NCBI RefSeq assembly: GCF_000424265.1
Contig: NZ_AUJO01000013.1
Coordinates: 1 to 64,000, forward strand
Length of the DNA: 64,000 nucleotides
Direction: 5' to 3'
Source: Butyrivibrio sp. WCD3002
GTDB taxonomy: Bacteria > Bacillota > Clostridia > Lachnospirales > Lachnospiraceae
Below the pieces are notes generated by a model. It did not search any database. It was not told the DNA's origin and saw nothing but the letters and a program-made list of their open reading frames with translations. Position numbers and translations under genes: made by a program. Below are positions 33,587 to 41,748 of this stretch, piece by piece. Each line of letters begins with the position of its first letter. Within the stretch, counting starts at the first letter, position 1.

Positions 33587-35413
33587 TTATTCAATCATAT
33601 TAAAATGTTTCAAAGCATCGATAATAGCTTCTCTCTTTTCAGGAGTCACCTGTCTAGGCTCATAATCGTCCGATTTAGACAGATTATAGTTCTCTCCCAT
33701 CTCTATACCCATCTCACGCTTTACTTGGGCTATATAGGCAGAATGGAGCCTAAAGCCGTATTTCTCAAGCACGTACTCATTGATTTCTTTATATGTGGCG
33801 TGCTTGTTGATATTATCCATATAGCTGCCATCAGGCGTATAATCAATGGCTACAGACTTTTTGATTTGTTGGTGGGACAAGAGAGTTACGGTCTCAACAT
33901 GAACCGTATTCGGGAACATATCGCAGGGGCGGACTTTCTTTAATTCGTAGCCGCCGTCTACGAGGATGCGGAGGTCTCTTGCAAGAGTTGCGGAGTCGCA
34001 GCTGACGTAGACGATTCTGTCCGGAGACATTTTGAGCATGGTCTCAAGGCAGGCGATATCGCAGCCCTTGCGAGGAGGATCAACTACTATTACGTCAGGA
34101 TGTAAGGCTTTGGCCCTGCTGCCTGCAGCGGTATCTTCTGAGTCTGATGCTCCCATGTCGCCATTCTGGCTCTTTCCTCCATCAAGCTTCCCATCATAGA
34201 AGTCAGGAAGGACTTCCTCTGCTTTACCCACATAAAAGGTCGCGTTTGTAATTCCGTTATTCTTCGCATTATCCCTGGCGTTGTCTATTGCCTGAGGTAT
34301 TACCTCTACTCCGTAAACGTGTCCAGCCTTTTTCGCCATGGACAGGGTTATGGTTCCAATGCCGCAGTATAAGTCCCATACGGTTTCTTTTCCAGTTAGT
34401 CCTGCATAGGATACAGCTGTGGTGTAGAGCTTATCTGTCTGAACAGGGTTTACCTGGTAGAAAGACAGGGGTGATATCCTGAAGTTAATACCACAGAGAG
34501 TGTCAGAAATCGCTTCTTCTCCCCAGATTACATGAACTTCTCTTCCGAGAATTACATTGGTCTTTTCGTTATTTATGTTTACGGAGATGCTCTTCATCCC
34601 GCTTATTTTGCTAAATCTGCTTACAAGCTCGTCCTGTCCTTTAAGAAACTGTACTGCAGTTTTGGGATCACTGTTATTTCCGGATGCATTACTCTTACCT
34701 GCTTTCCCATCCTTAGCATTCACAACAAGACAAACCATGATCTCACCACTGGTAAATCCCTTGCGGATAAGTACATGTCGCATCACACCCTTGCCTGTAG
34801 TCTCATCATAGGCAGAAATGCCATACTTTTTCATATGATCAAGAACGATTTCAAGAATCTCTTTATTTTCTTCAGTTCCAAGAAGGCAATCCTCCACCGG
34901 GATAATTGCATGGGTTCTTCCCGCATAGAATCCAGCTATCGGCTGTCCGTCCTTGCCTGTACCAATTGGAAATTGAGCCTTATTGCGATACCTGAAATGT
35001 GAAATATCCATTCCAATAATGGGCTTCATTATGCCATCGATAAAATCCCCATCAAAACCGCCAAGTCTTACAATGTTATTCCTTACCTTGTTCTGCTTGA
35101 ATTCAAGCTGCTTTTCGTAAGCCATGTTCTGAATCTGGCATCCGCCGCAGGCCTTTGACACAGGGCAAGGAGGCTCCACTCTGCAATCCGAAGCCTCTAT
35201 TACCTCATCAAGGTGAGCGTAAGCATAGTTTTTCTTACTCTTCATTATCGAGACCTTTACAAGATCGCCGATAACCGCATCCTTTACAAAAAGGGTATAG
35301 CCATTAACTTTGCCAATACCCTCCCCGTCATTTCCTATATCTTCAATTTTTACAGTGAGAACATCACCCTTTTTATAGGGTGTATTCTCCTTTGCTGTAC
35401 TTTTCTTTGACAT
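33587..35413 (-). CDS. rlmD: 23S rRNA (uracil-5-)-methyltransferase with C-terminal extension
   Basis: A 608-aa SAM-dependent enzyme of the RlmCD/RumA family that makes m5U in 23S rRNA. A TRAM domain occupies about 10-65, the Fe-S cysteines are in CPVSKACGGCQ (about 83-93), the SAM motif is DLYCGIGTITLSMA, and the C-terminal motifs are VVDPPRKGCD and YVSCDSATLARDL. A usual member ends soon after HVETVTLLS; this one continues about 75 residues (YKEINEYVLEKYGFRLHSAY then IAQVKREMG). That domain is also seen as free fragments next to integrated elements in Clostridia. The 3' end therefore looks like an integration site, next to the XRE/nuclease island. An interior Gly/Ser/Asp-rich insertion is also present at about 420-445. 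Confidence 0.9.
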   Translation of the reverse strand: MSKKSTAKENTPYKKGDVLTVKIEDIGNDGEGIGKVNGYTLFVKDAVIGDLVKVSIMKSKKNYAYAHLDEVIEASDCRVEPPCPVSKACGGCQIQNMAYEKQLEFKQNKVRNNIVRLGGFDGDFIDGIMKPIIGMDISHFRYRNKAQFPIGTGKDGQPIAGFYAGRTHAIIPVEDCLLGTEENKEILEIVLDHMKKYGISAYDETTGKGVMRHVLIRKGFTSGEIMVCLVVNAKDGKAGKSNASGNNSDPKTAVQFLKGQDELVSRFSKISGMKSISVNINNEKTNVILGREVHVIWGEEAISDTLCGINFRISPLSFYQVNPVQTDKLYTTAVSYAGLTGKETVWDLYCGIGTITLSMAKKAGHVYGVEVIPQAIDNARDNAKNNGITNATFYVGKAEEVLPDFYDGKLDGGKSQNGDMGASDSEDTAAGSRAKALHPDVIVVDPPRKGCDIACLETMLKMSPDRIVYVSCDSATLARDLRILVDGGYELKKVRPCDMFPNTVHVETVTLLSHQQIKKSVAIDYTPDGSYMDNINKHATYKEINEYVLEKYGFRLHSAYIAQVKREMGIEMGENYNLSKSDDYEPRQVTPEKREAIIDALKHFNMIE

Positions 35414-35475
35414 TTATTTCTCCTGTATTTCCTTAGGAATATCTTCTTATCAGGCAGATAAGCCTTACTAATATA

Positions 35476-35970
35476 TCAATCCTTCCACTTAAGTCTGTGG
35501 AGTTCTCCCTCTTCTTCCATTCCGGGAAAGCCGTTCTGTCTAAGGGCTTCATATAAAACTATCGCAACGGAATTAGATAAATTCAGGGATCTGATATCGT
35601 GTCCCATGGGAATTCTTATGCAATCCTCTTCGTTTTCCACAAGAATTTCCTCAGGAATTCCTGCGCTTTCTTTTCCAAACATGATGAAATCGTCAGGTCC
35701 AAAGGATACCTCTGTATAAGAACGCTTTGCCTTGGTGGTTGCAAGCCAGACCTTGGCTCCCTTGTGCTTTTCCTTAAATTCTTCGTAGTTGGTATATCTG
35801 GTGTAATCAAGCTTATCCCAGTAGTCCATGCCCGCACGCTTTATGTCTTTTCCGTGAAGGGCAAAGCCAATGGGCTCTATCAAATGAAGACTGCTGCCTG
35901 TTGCAACGCAGGTCCTTCCTATATTGCCGGTGTTCTGCGGAATCTCCGGCTGAAGCAATACTATATGCAT
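35476..35970 (-). CDS. trmL: tRNA (cytidine(34)-2'-O)-methyltransferase
   Basis: A 164-aa SPOUT-family enzyme that methylates the wobble ribose of tRNA-Leu. The open frame is longer upstream, but the ATG at 35970 has an AGGAG SD and gives the family's proper start MHIVLLQPEIPQNTGNIGRT. Other motifs are LIEPIGFAL, FGKESAGIPEE and the SAM-binding knot IPMGHDIRSLNLSNSVAIVL. It sits between rlmD and a histidine kinase, all on the minus strand, but with gaps of 52-62 bases. Confidence 0.95.
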   Translation of the reverse strand: MHIVLLQPEIPQNTGNIGRTCVATGSSLHLIEPIGFALHGKDIKRAGMDYWDKLDYTRYTNYEEFKEKHKGAKVWLATTKAKRSYTEVSFGPDDFIMFGKESAGIPEEILVENEEDCIRIPMGHDIRSLNLSNSVAIVLYEALRQNGFPGMEEEGELHRLKWKD

Positions 35971-36022
35971 TAAAAATCTCCTATTACTGCAATTATTATG
36001 AAAAGGCGCTAAAATACGCCTT

Positions 36023-37459
36023 TTAAACCTCCTCATCACTGTCCATGGAAGCGGCTTTTGGAATGGAAAAAATAAATTCTGTGCCAACCCCATAGGTAGA
36101 GATGCAGTTTATATTTTCGCCGTGGGCCTTAATAATCTCTTTTACGATAGAAAGGCCAAGGCCTGTGCCCTTCTTATCTTTTCCTCTTGAAGCATCTGAT
36201 TTATAAAAACGCTCGAAGACCATCTTCTGATCTTCCTTGGGGATTCCGATACCGCTGTCCTTAACGGATACGAAAACCTTGCGTCTTTTTTCTGTGGTCT
36301 CAATTTTGATAACTGAATCGTGGTGACTGAATTTAATAGCATTATCAAGAAGGTTATAAAGAACCTGCTGAATCTTACTGAGGTCAGCGTTAACCAGCAT
36401 CTTATCATCCGTCAAAACAAGTTCAATTGCAATCTTTTTCTCAAGACAGGTCATTTCAAAGGATGCCGCGGTATTTCTTATTACCTGATTTATATCAAAG
36501 TCAGCTCTCTCAAGAAGCATGCCCCTGGCGTTTAGATTGTTCAGGGTAAGGAGACCGTTTGTAAGCTTGGTAAGTCTCTCTGTCTCATTTAAAACGATGC
36601 CCAGATATTTTTCATGCATCTCGGGAGGAATTGTTCCATCCAGCATTGCGGACAAATAGCCTCGTATCGAGGTAAGGGGAGATCTGAAATCGTGGGATAC
36701 ATTTGCCACGAATTTTTTCTGATCATCCTCCTGTCTTGCGATCTCGCCTGCCATATATGAAAGGGATGCCGCAAGATATCCCATCTCATCCTCTGATTCA
36801 ACGGAGAACTCGTAGTCCATATTTCCCGATGCGTACTGCTCTGTAGCCTGGGTAATCCTTCTAAGTGGTATGTATACAAGCTCTGTAAAAAAGATAAGTA
36901 TTATCAGTGACAAAAGGAACATGACAACCAGCATCAGATAGGAGATGTTGAGGTATCCGTCTGCAGTTTTCCTGATCTGATTGATGGGAAGATGAATTAC
37001 CACGTAAGCCTGCACCTTATAGTTAGCTGTAATAGGCGCAAACACGCTCATGTTGTCTTCTGTAAAACAGCCCCAGAAGGTTCCGATGGTGTAATAGCTT
37101 CCGGCAGTTACTGTGGGATCAAAGCCGTCAACTATGATTTCTTCGTTCTGGCTGATGATCTTGGACGAATCAAGAACGAGACGTCCGGAAGGGTTTACTA
37201 TCCATATCTTCGCACCTGCCATGTATGCCGACAAAGCACTGAGCTGGCGATGAACGGTATCAAGGGATGTCTCAGCATTATACAGATCGGCCGCATAGGT
37301 ATTGGCAATCTGCGTTGCTTCCGCATAGAGAGATTCCGCTTTTTCTCTCTTACAGTGCTCAAAGGTCATGTTGGATACGAAGGTGGCAACCATTATGAAT
37401 CCGAAAATTCCAAAAAGCAGATATGCAATTAGAAATTTAAGATAAAGTGTACGTTTCAT
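36023..37459 (-). CDS. HAMP sensor histidine kinase (separated from its regulator)
   Basis: A 478-aa membrane kinase: membrane helix at 8-28, extracellular domain to about 165, second helix at 170-192, HAMP to about 245. The HisKA box is KKFVANVSHDFRSPLTSIRG and the HATPase domain holds NLLDNAIKFS, DSGIGIPKED and GTGLGLSIVKEI. No response regulator adjoins it. The nearest is the OmpR-type gene at 41007-41708, with the GH3 and AraC genes in between. In related Lachnospiraceae such a kinase and regulator commonly follow mutS2 as a pair (from memory, not checked), so this one may have been split by insertion. Confidence 0.9.
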   Translation of the reverse strand: MKRTLYLKFLIAYLLFGIFGFIMVATFVSNMTFEHCKREKAESLYAEATQIANTYAADLYNAETSLDTVHRQLSALSAYMAGAKIWIVNPSGRLVLDSSKIISQNEEIIVDGFDPTVTAGSYYTIGTFWGCFTEDNMSVFAPITANYKVQAYVVIHLPINQIRKTADGYLNISYLMLVVMFLLSLIILIFFTELVYIPLRRITQATEQYASGNMDYEFSVESEDEMGYLAASLSYMAGEIARQEDDQKKFVANVSHDFRSPLTSIRGYLSAMLDGTIPPEMHEKYLGIVLNETERLTKLTNGLLTLNNLNARGMLLERADFDINQVIRNTAASFEMTCLEKKIAIELVLTDDKMLVNADLSKIQQVLYNLLDNAIKFSHHDSVIKIETTEKRRKVFVSVKDSGIGIPKEDQKMVFERFYKSDASRGKDKKGTGLGLSIVKEIIKAHGENINCISTYGVGTEFIFSIPKAASMDSDEEV

Positions 37460-37507
37460 TATGTCCTCTGTTATTTATAGTAATCAAATATATTTTAACA
37501 TAAAATA

Positions 37508-37527
37508 GGATTTCGCTTGCGAAATCC
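37508..37527. repeat. Perfect hairpin repeat, type TTTCGCTTGCGAAA
   Basis: GGATTTCGC-TT-GCGAAATCC is a perfect 9-bp palindrome followed by TTGCGCGA. A near-identical element is at 57296-57317, in another intergenic region. Such copies suggest a dispersed REP-like family. Confidence 0.6.
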
Positions 37528-37549
37528 TTGCGCGACACATGCCCAAATT

Positions 37550-37573
37550 AAAAAAGCCCCCAGAGCGGCACTT
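37550..37573 (-). terminator. Possible terminator of the GH3 gene
   Basis: In the minus-strand RNA, AAGTGCC pairs imperfectly with GGGCTT (one bulge), followed by a U run. Weak stem. Confidence 0.4.
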
Positions 37574-37613
37574 GTTACACCACCCCGAGGACCTTAATGA
37601 GAAGCATATTTAA

Positions 37614-39887
37614 TTATTTTGAAAGTGCAGCCTTTACCGCGTCAAGGAGCTGCTCTGCCTGCTCATCATTCATCATTCCAAAGGACTTAAGAGATTTAAC
37701 AGGCATGAACTTGATCATCTCCTGCATCATCTTATCTCCGATAGCATCGTTTTCCTCTGCTCCTTCGAAAGGCGAATTCTCCATTGCCTTTTTCATTATT
37801 TCACCGATGATAGGTGCAGTTGCGGCATTAGCCATAAGCTCGCCGACTGTAAGAGAACCATCAACTCTCATAGGCTTAATCTTCTTTGTCTCGAAGCTGA
37901 TCTCTGTGCGAAGAGTGATGTTGTCACTTGCATTACCAACAAGAAGTTCATATTTTCCTGTGGGAGCAAACCAATCGCCAAGGCCTTCATCAAAATATGA
38001 AAGTGCTCTTGAGCAGATCTCCATCTCTACGGTCTTGGTCTCTCCGGGAGCTACCTCAACCTTTGCAAAGCCCTTAAGCTCCTTAACGGGTCTGTCGGGA
38101 GTTCCGTTCAAATCGCCCACATAGAGCTGAACTACTTCTTTTCCTGCAACAGAGCCTGTGTTCTTAACGTCTACGCATACCTTGATCTTGGTATCATCAC
38201 TCATCTTGTCGGATGAAACCCTGAGATTTGAAAGCTCGAAGGTTGTATAGGACAGGCCATGTCCAAATGCCCAGCGTACAGGCATCATCTTCTTGTCATA
38301 GTAGCGGTATCCAACATAAACGCCTTCGCTGTAGTAGCACTTCTCAGGATCTGTATTAAAGTTAAGGTATGAAGGGTTATCCTGAACTCTCATGGGGAAG
38401 GTCTCAGCAAGATGTCCGCTAGGGTTCTTCTCGCCATAGAGGAGCTTATCTGTAGCTTCACCTACGCCCTGTCCGCCAAGATACATCTCAAGGATTGCTG
38501 CTACATCATCAGCCCAGGGTGTTTCAACGGGGCTTCCGTTATGAAGAACAACAACCACGTTCTCATTAACCTCTGCAACTGCCTCAATGAGCTCGTTCTG
38601 AGCTGCAGGCATGTTCATATCTTCTCTGTCATAGCCTTCAGACTCGATAATGTCAGGAAGTCCAGCAAAAATAACTACTGCGTCAGCGCTCTTAGCTGCC
38701 GCAAGAGCCTTATCAAGTTCTGCCTTATCAAGGGGTTCGTCTGCCTGTGCCGGGAAGCCCTTTACATACTCTACATTTCTGCCCTTTGCCTTTGCTGATT
38801 CAAGAGCACTTGTAACCTTGGATGAGTTGATGTGGCTTGAGCCGCCGCCCTGATATCTGGGTGCCTCTGCATACTCGCCGATGTAAACAATCTTCTTATT
38901 TGCATCAAGAGGAAGAATGCCGTTATTTTCAAGAAGTACTGCGCACTCTGCAGCAATCTCTGTTGCTTTCTCGTGATCTGCGTCTCTGTCGAATACTACG
39001 CCTTCCTTTTTGTTATCAAAATAGTCATAAACAACCTTGAGGATTCTCTCGCAGGATCTGTCCACAAGCTTCTCATCAAGCTCGCCGCTCTTAACTGCTG
39101 CAACGATCTTGGCATCATTCTCAGCAGTGTTTCCGGGCATCTCAAGCTCAAGACCTGCGCGCACGCCCTGTACTCTGTCATCAACAGCCCCCCAGTCTGT
39201 CATTACGAAGCCTTCGTATCCCCAGTCATCCCTGAGAACCTTGGTAAGAAGCCACTCATTATCTGAAGCGTAGGTTCCGTTTATCTTGTTGTAGGAGCAC
39301 ATAACAGTCTTTGGCTGTGACTCTCTTACTGCGATCTCAAATGCTGGGAAGTAAATCTCACGCATGGTTCTCTCAGAAGCTTCTGAAGAGTTGCTCATAC
39401 GGAAAAACTCCTGGTTATTAAGCGCAAAGTGCTTAATGCTGGTTCCAACGTGTCTTGACTGAACGCCGTTGATATATGCTGCTGCCATCTTACCTGCAAG
39501 GTAAGGATCCTCTGAAAAATACTCAAAATTTCTTCCGCAAAGAGGACTTCTCTTAATATTTACAGCAGGGCCAAGTACTATGGAAAGATCCTCAGCCTGG
39601 CACTCATCGCCTATAGCTTCGCCCATTTTGCCAATCATATCTGTATCAAAACTTGAAGCTGTAGCACATGCAGCAGGGAAACATACAGCCTTAATACTGT
39701 CGTTAACTCCCAGGTGATCTCCCTCTGTGTCCTGCTTACGAAGACCGTGAGGTCCATCTGACATCATAAACTTAGGAATACCAAGTCTCTCTACTGCCTT
39801 GGTGTGCCAGAAGTCATCGCCGCCAAGGAGGGATGCCTTTTCTTCAAGTGTCATCTCTGAAACAAGTTTCTTTATATCTGTCGCCAT
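37614..39887 (-). CDS. Glycoside hydrolase family 3 beta-glucosidase
   Basis: A 757-aa enzyme with no signal peptide, so cytoplasmic. The N-terminal TIM-barrel domain contains MSDGPHGLRKQ, GRNFEYFSEDPYL and the nucleophile region GFVMTDWGAVDD (Asp231). The alpha/beta sandwich follows to about residue 540 and a fibronectin-III-like domain from about 590. The C-terminal 65 residues are an additional Met/Ala/Lys-rich helical tail. It would hydrolyse beta-linked glucosides (cellobiose, aryl glucosides) or xylosides taken up by the cell. Divergent from an AraC-family gene; two direct repeats between them are the likely control site. GH3 specificity cannot be predicted further. Confidence 0.92.
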   Translation of the reverse strand: MATDIKKLVSEMTLEEKASLLGGDDFWHTKAVERLGIPKFMMSDGPHGLRKQDTEGDHLGVNDSIKAVCFPAACATASSFDTDMIGKMGEAIGDECQAEDLSIVLGPAVNIKRSPLCGRNFEYFSEDPYLAGKMAAAYINGVQSRHVGTSIKHFALNNQEFFRMSNSSEASERTMREIYFPAFEIAVRESQPKTVMCSYNKINGTYASDNEWLLTKVLRDDWGYEGFVMTDWGAVDDRVQGVRAGLELEMPGNTAENDAKIVAAVKSGELDEKLVDRSCERILKVVYDYFDNKKEGVVFDRDADHEKATEIAAECAVLLENNGILPLDANKKIVYIGEYAEAPRYQGGGSSHINSSKVTSALESAKAKGRNVEYVKGFPAQADEPLDKAELDKALAAAKSADAVVIFAGLPDIIESEGYDREDMNMPAAQNELIEAVAEVNENVVVVLHNGSPVETPWADDVAAILEMYLGGQGVGEATDKLLYGEKNPSGHLAETFPMRVQDNPSYLNFNTDPEKCYYSEGVYVGYRYYDKKMMPVRWAFGHGLSYTTFELSNLRVSSDKMSDDTKIKVCVDVKNTGSVAGKEVVQLYVGDLNGTPDRPVKELKGFAKVEVAPGETKTVEMEICSRALSYFDEGLGDWFAPTGKYELLVGNASDNITLRTEISFETKKIKPMRVDGSLTVGELMANAATAPIIGEIMKKAMENSPFEGAEENDAIGDKMMQEMIKFMPVKSLKSFGMMNDEQAEQLLDAVKAALSK

Positions 39888-39986
39888 TTTTAATTCCTTT
39901 CCCGGTAAAACTATTTGAGTACCGAAATCACTCTTATAACCGATAAATTGATATTAACAATAATAGGGAAAAATGCTATGATATTT

Positions 39987-40016
39987 AACAGATAAATATA
40001 AGATTTTACAGATAAA
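39987..40016. promoter_or_regulatory. AraC-type direct-repeat operator between GH3 and araC-like genes
   Basis: ACAGATAAAT occurs twice, at 39987 and 40007, exactly 20 bases (two helical turns) apart, each preceded by TTTWA. AraC-family activators bind such tandem sites. The minus-strand side has a possible GH3 promoter (TTGTTA, 16 bases, TATAAG) at about 39930-39957. Confidence 0.55.
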
Positions 40017-40071
40017 TTTTTACCAAAAATACTTTTTACCATTTATTCATATATGCTAATACGATAACAAA

Positions 40072-40953
40072 ATGAGCGAAAACAATAGACAGGAAACAAA
40101 AGAAGAACACATAAAAAAGAATATTGAAAAGATGGAAAAGCTGATAAAGGAGGAATCCAAGCAGATATTCGCTTCTGTCTCCCAGCATATTTTCATGACT
40201 AATGATACTCCGGGACCTGATAACGGAACCCGCAGAATTCAGGAAAAAGCCATGTATTACTATGTGGCAGCCGGGGATGTGGTAAGAATAGATGAAATAA
40301 TATCCACCTCTTTTGAAAATATTGTAAAAACAAGAACTAGTGTAATAGAGCCCTATACCAAAGGTGCCTTTGCAGGTCCTGACACTGTGGGAGATGTTTC
40401 AGAGAGTCCTCTTCTTTTTGCGAAATATCTTCTTATAGCTAATGTTACCCTGGCTACAAGAGCTGCCATAGACGGCGGTCTTCCTGAGCACATTGCCTAC
40501 GCCATAAGTGACGGATATCTGCGGTACATGGACAAAATAAATGACATCATGAAGATCAATCTTCTAAGCAACAAGGCTCTTCGGGACTTCACCTACGCTG
40601 TTCACGACTACGCCTTAAAAGAGTGTGGCCCCATCACCAAGTCCTGCTGTGAATACATTCTTCGTCATCTTCACGATAACATTACAATGAAGACGCTGTC
40701 GCAGATAAGTCACCGCTCAGCAAATTATATTTCCGATACCTTTGCAAAGGAGCTTGGAATGCGTCCCATGACCTTCATAAGAAGCAGAAAGCTTGAATAT
40801 GCAAGGACCCTTATCGAGACCACATCCCTTTCCGTCTCAGCTATTTCGGATCTTTTGGCATTTCCAAGCACCAGCAGCTTCATAACATATTTCAAAAAAG
40901 AATACGGACTTACACCTCTGCAGTATAAGAGCAAGGATGTAAGCCCGCAGTAA
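40072..40953 (+). CDS. AraC-family transcriptional regulator
   Basis: A 293-aa protein. The N-terminal 185 residues are a helical sensing domain that I cannot name. The C-terminal 100 residues hold two HTH motifs: MKTLSQISHRSANYISDTFA, and SVSAISDLLAFPSTSSFITY followed by FKKEYGLTPLQYK. It faces away from the GH3 beta-glucosidase across 184 bases with AraC-like direct repeats, so it likely controls that gene in response to glucosides. The start has no strong SD; ATG 40072 is the best guess. Confidence 0.88.
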   Translation: MSENNRQETKEEHIKKNIEKMEKLIKEESKQIFASVSQHIFMTNDTPGPDNGTRRIQEKAMYYYVAAGDVVRIDEIISTSFENIVKTRTSVIEPYTKGAFAGPDTVGDVSESPLLFAKYLLIANVTLATRAAIDGGLPEHIAYAISDGYLRYMDKINDIMKINLLSNKALRDFTYAVHDYALKECGPITKSCCEYILRHLHDNITMKTLSQISHRSANYISDTFAKELGMRPMTFIRSRKLEYARTLIETTSLSVSAISDLLAFPSTSSFITYFKKEYGLTPLQYKSKDVSPQ

Positions 40954-41006
40954 TTTAATTTTGATTAATAAAATCTGTCGAAGCAGCATCTGCGACACGG
41001 GACAAA

Positions 41007-41708
41007 TTATACCTGTACCTCGAATTTATATCCGATACCCCAGATAGTTGCTATGCGCCAGGTCTCGTGATCCTTGATCTTTTCCCTAAGGCGTTTAATA
41101 TGTACGTCTACGGTTCTAGTATCACCTACATATTCATAGCCCCAGATCTGATCAAGAAGCTGCTCTCTTGTGAACACTCTGTTTGGTGAAGAAGCAAGGA
41201 AATATAAAAGCTCCAGTTCCTTAGGCGGCATATCGATTCTGGCACCCTGATAATTTACAGAGTAGTTTGTCATATTGATCTCAAGATCCTGATATCTTAC
41301 CACCTTATCATCAGTGGGCTCAGGCTCTGTCATCACAGGCTTGTATCTTCTAAGCACTGCCTTTACTCTTGCTACCAGCTCCTTGGAATCAAAAGGCTTC
41401 TCCATGTAGTCATCGGCACCCATCTCAAGGCCAAGTACCTTATCAAAGACTTCTCCCTTTGCAGAAAGCATTATTATGGGGCACTGTGACTTCATTCTGA
41501 TCTCTCTGCAAACCTGATATCCATCGATACCGGGAAGCATCAGATCAAGAAGAATCAGATTCGGTGCAAAGGTCTCAAAGGCCTCCAACGCAGATTCCCC
41601 ATCCCCGACAATAAGAGTCTCAAAGCATTCCTTCACAAGATAAAGCGAGATCAGCTCTGCAATATTATTGTCGTCATCAACGATCAAAATTTTCTGTTTG
41701 CTTACCAT
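41007..41708 (-). CDS. OmpR/PhoB-type response regulator
   Basis: A 233-aa regulator. Receiver domain at 1-120 with DDD at the acidic pocket and phospho-acceptor LILLDLMLPGIDG (Asp56), Lys106 in EKPFD. A winged helix at 135-230 ends in TRTVDVHIKRLREKIKDH and TIWGIGYKFEV. It lies 40 bases downstream of mutS2 on the same strand and has no adjacent kinase. The HAMP kinase at 36023-37459 is the natural partner candidate. Confidence 0.92.
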   Translation of the reverse strand: MVSKQKILIVDDDNNIAELISLYLVKECFETLIVGDGESALEAFETFAPNLILLDLMLPGIDGYQVCREIRMKSQCPIIMLSAKGEVFDKVLGLEMGADDYMEKPFDSKELVARVKAVLRRYKPVMTEPEPTDDKVVRYQDLEINMTNYSVNYQGARIDMPPKELELLYFLASSPNRVFTREQLLDQIWGYEYVGDTRTVDVHIKRLREKIKDHETWRIATIWGIGYKFEVQV

Positions 41709-41748
41709 TTATCCCCCTAAACACTCAGACCTCATACCACCTGTCTGT

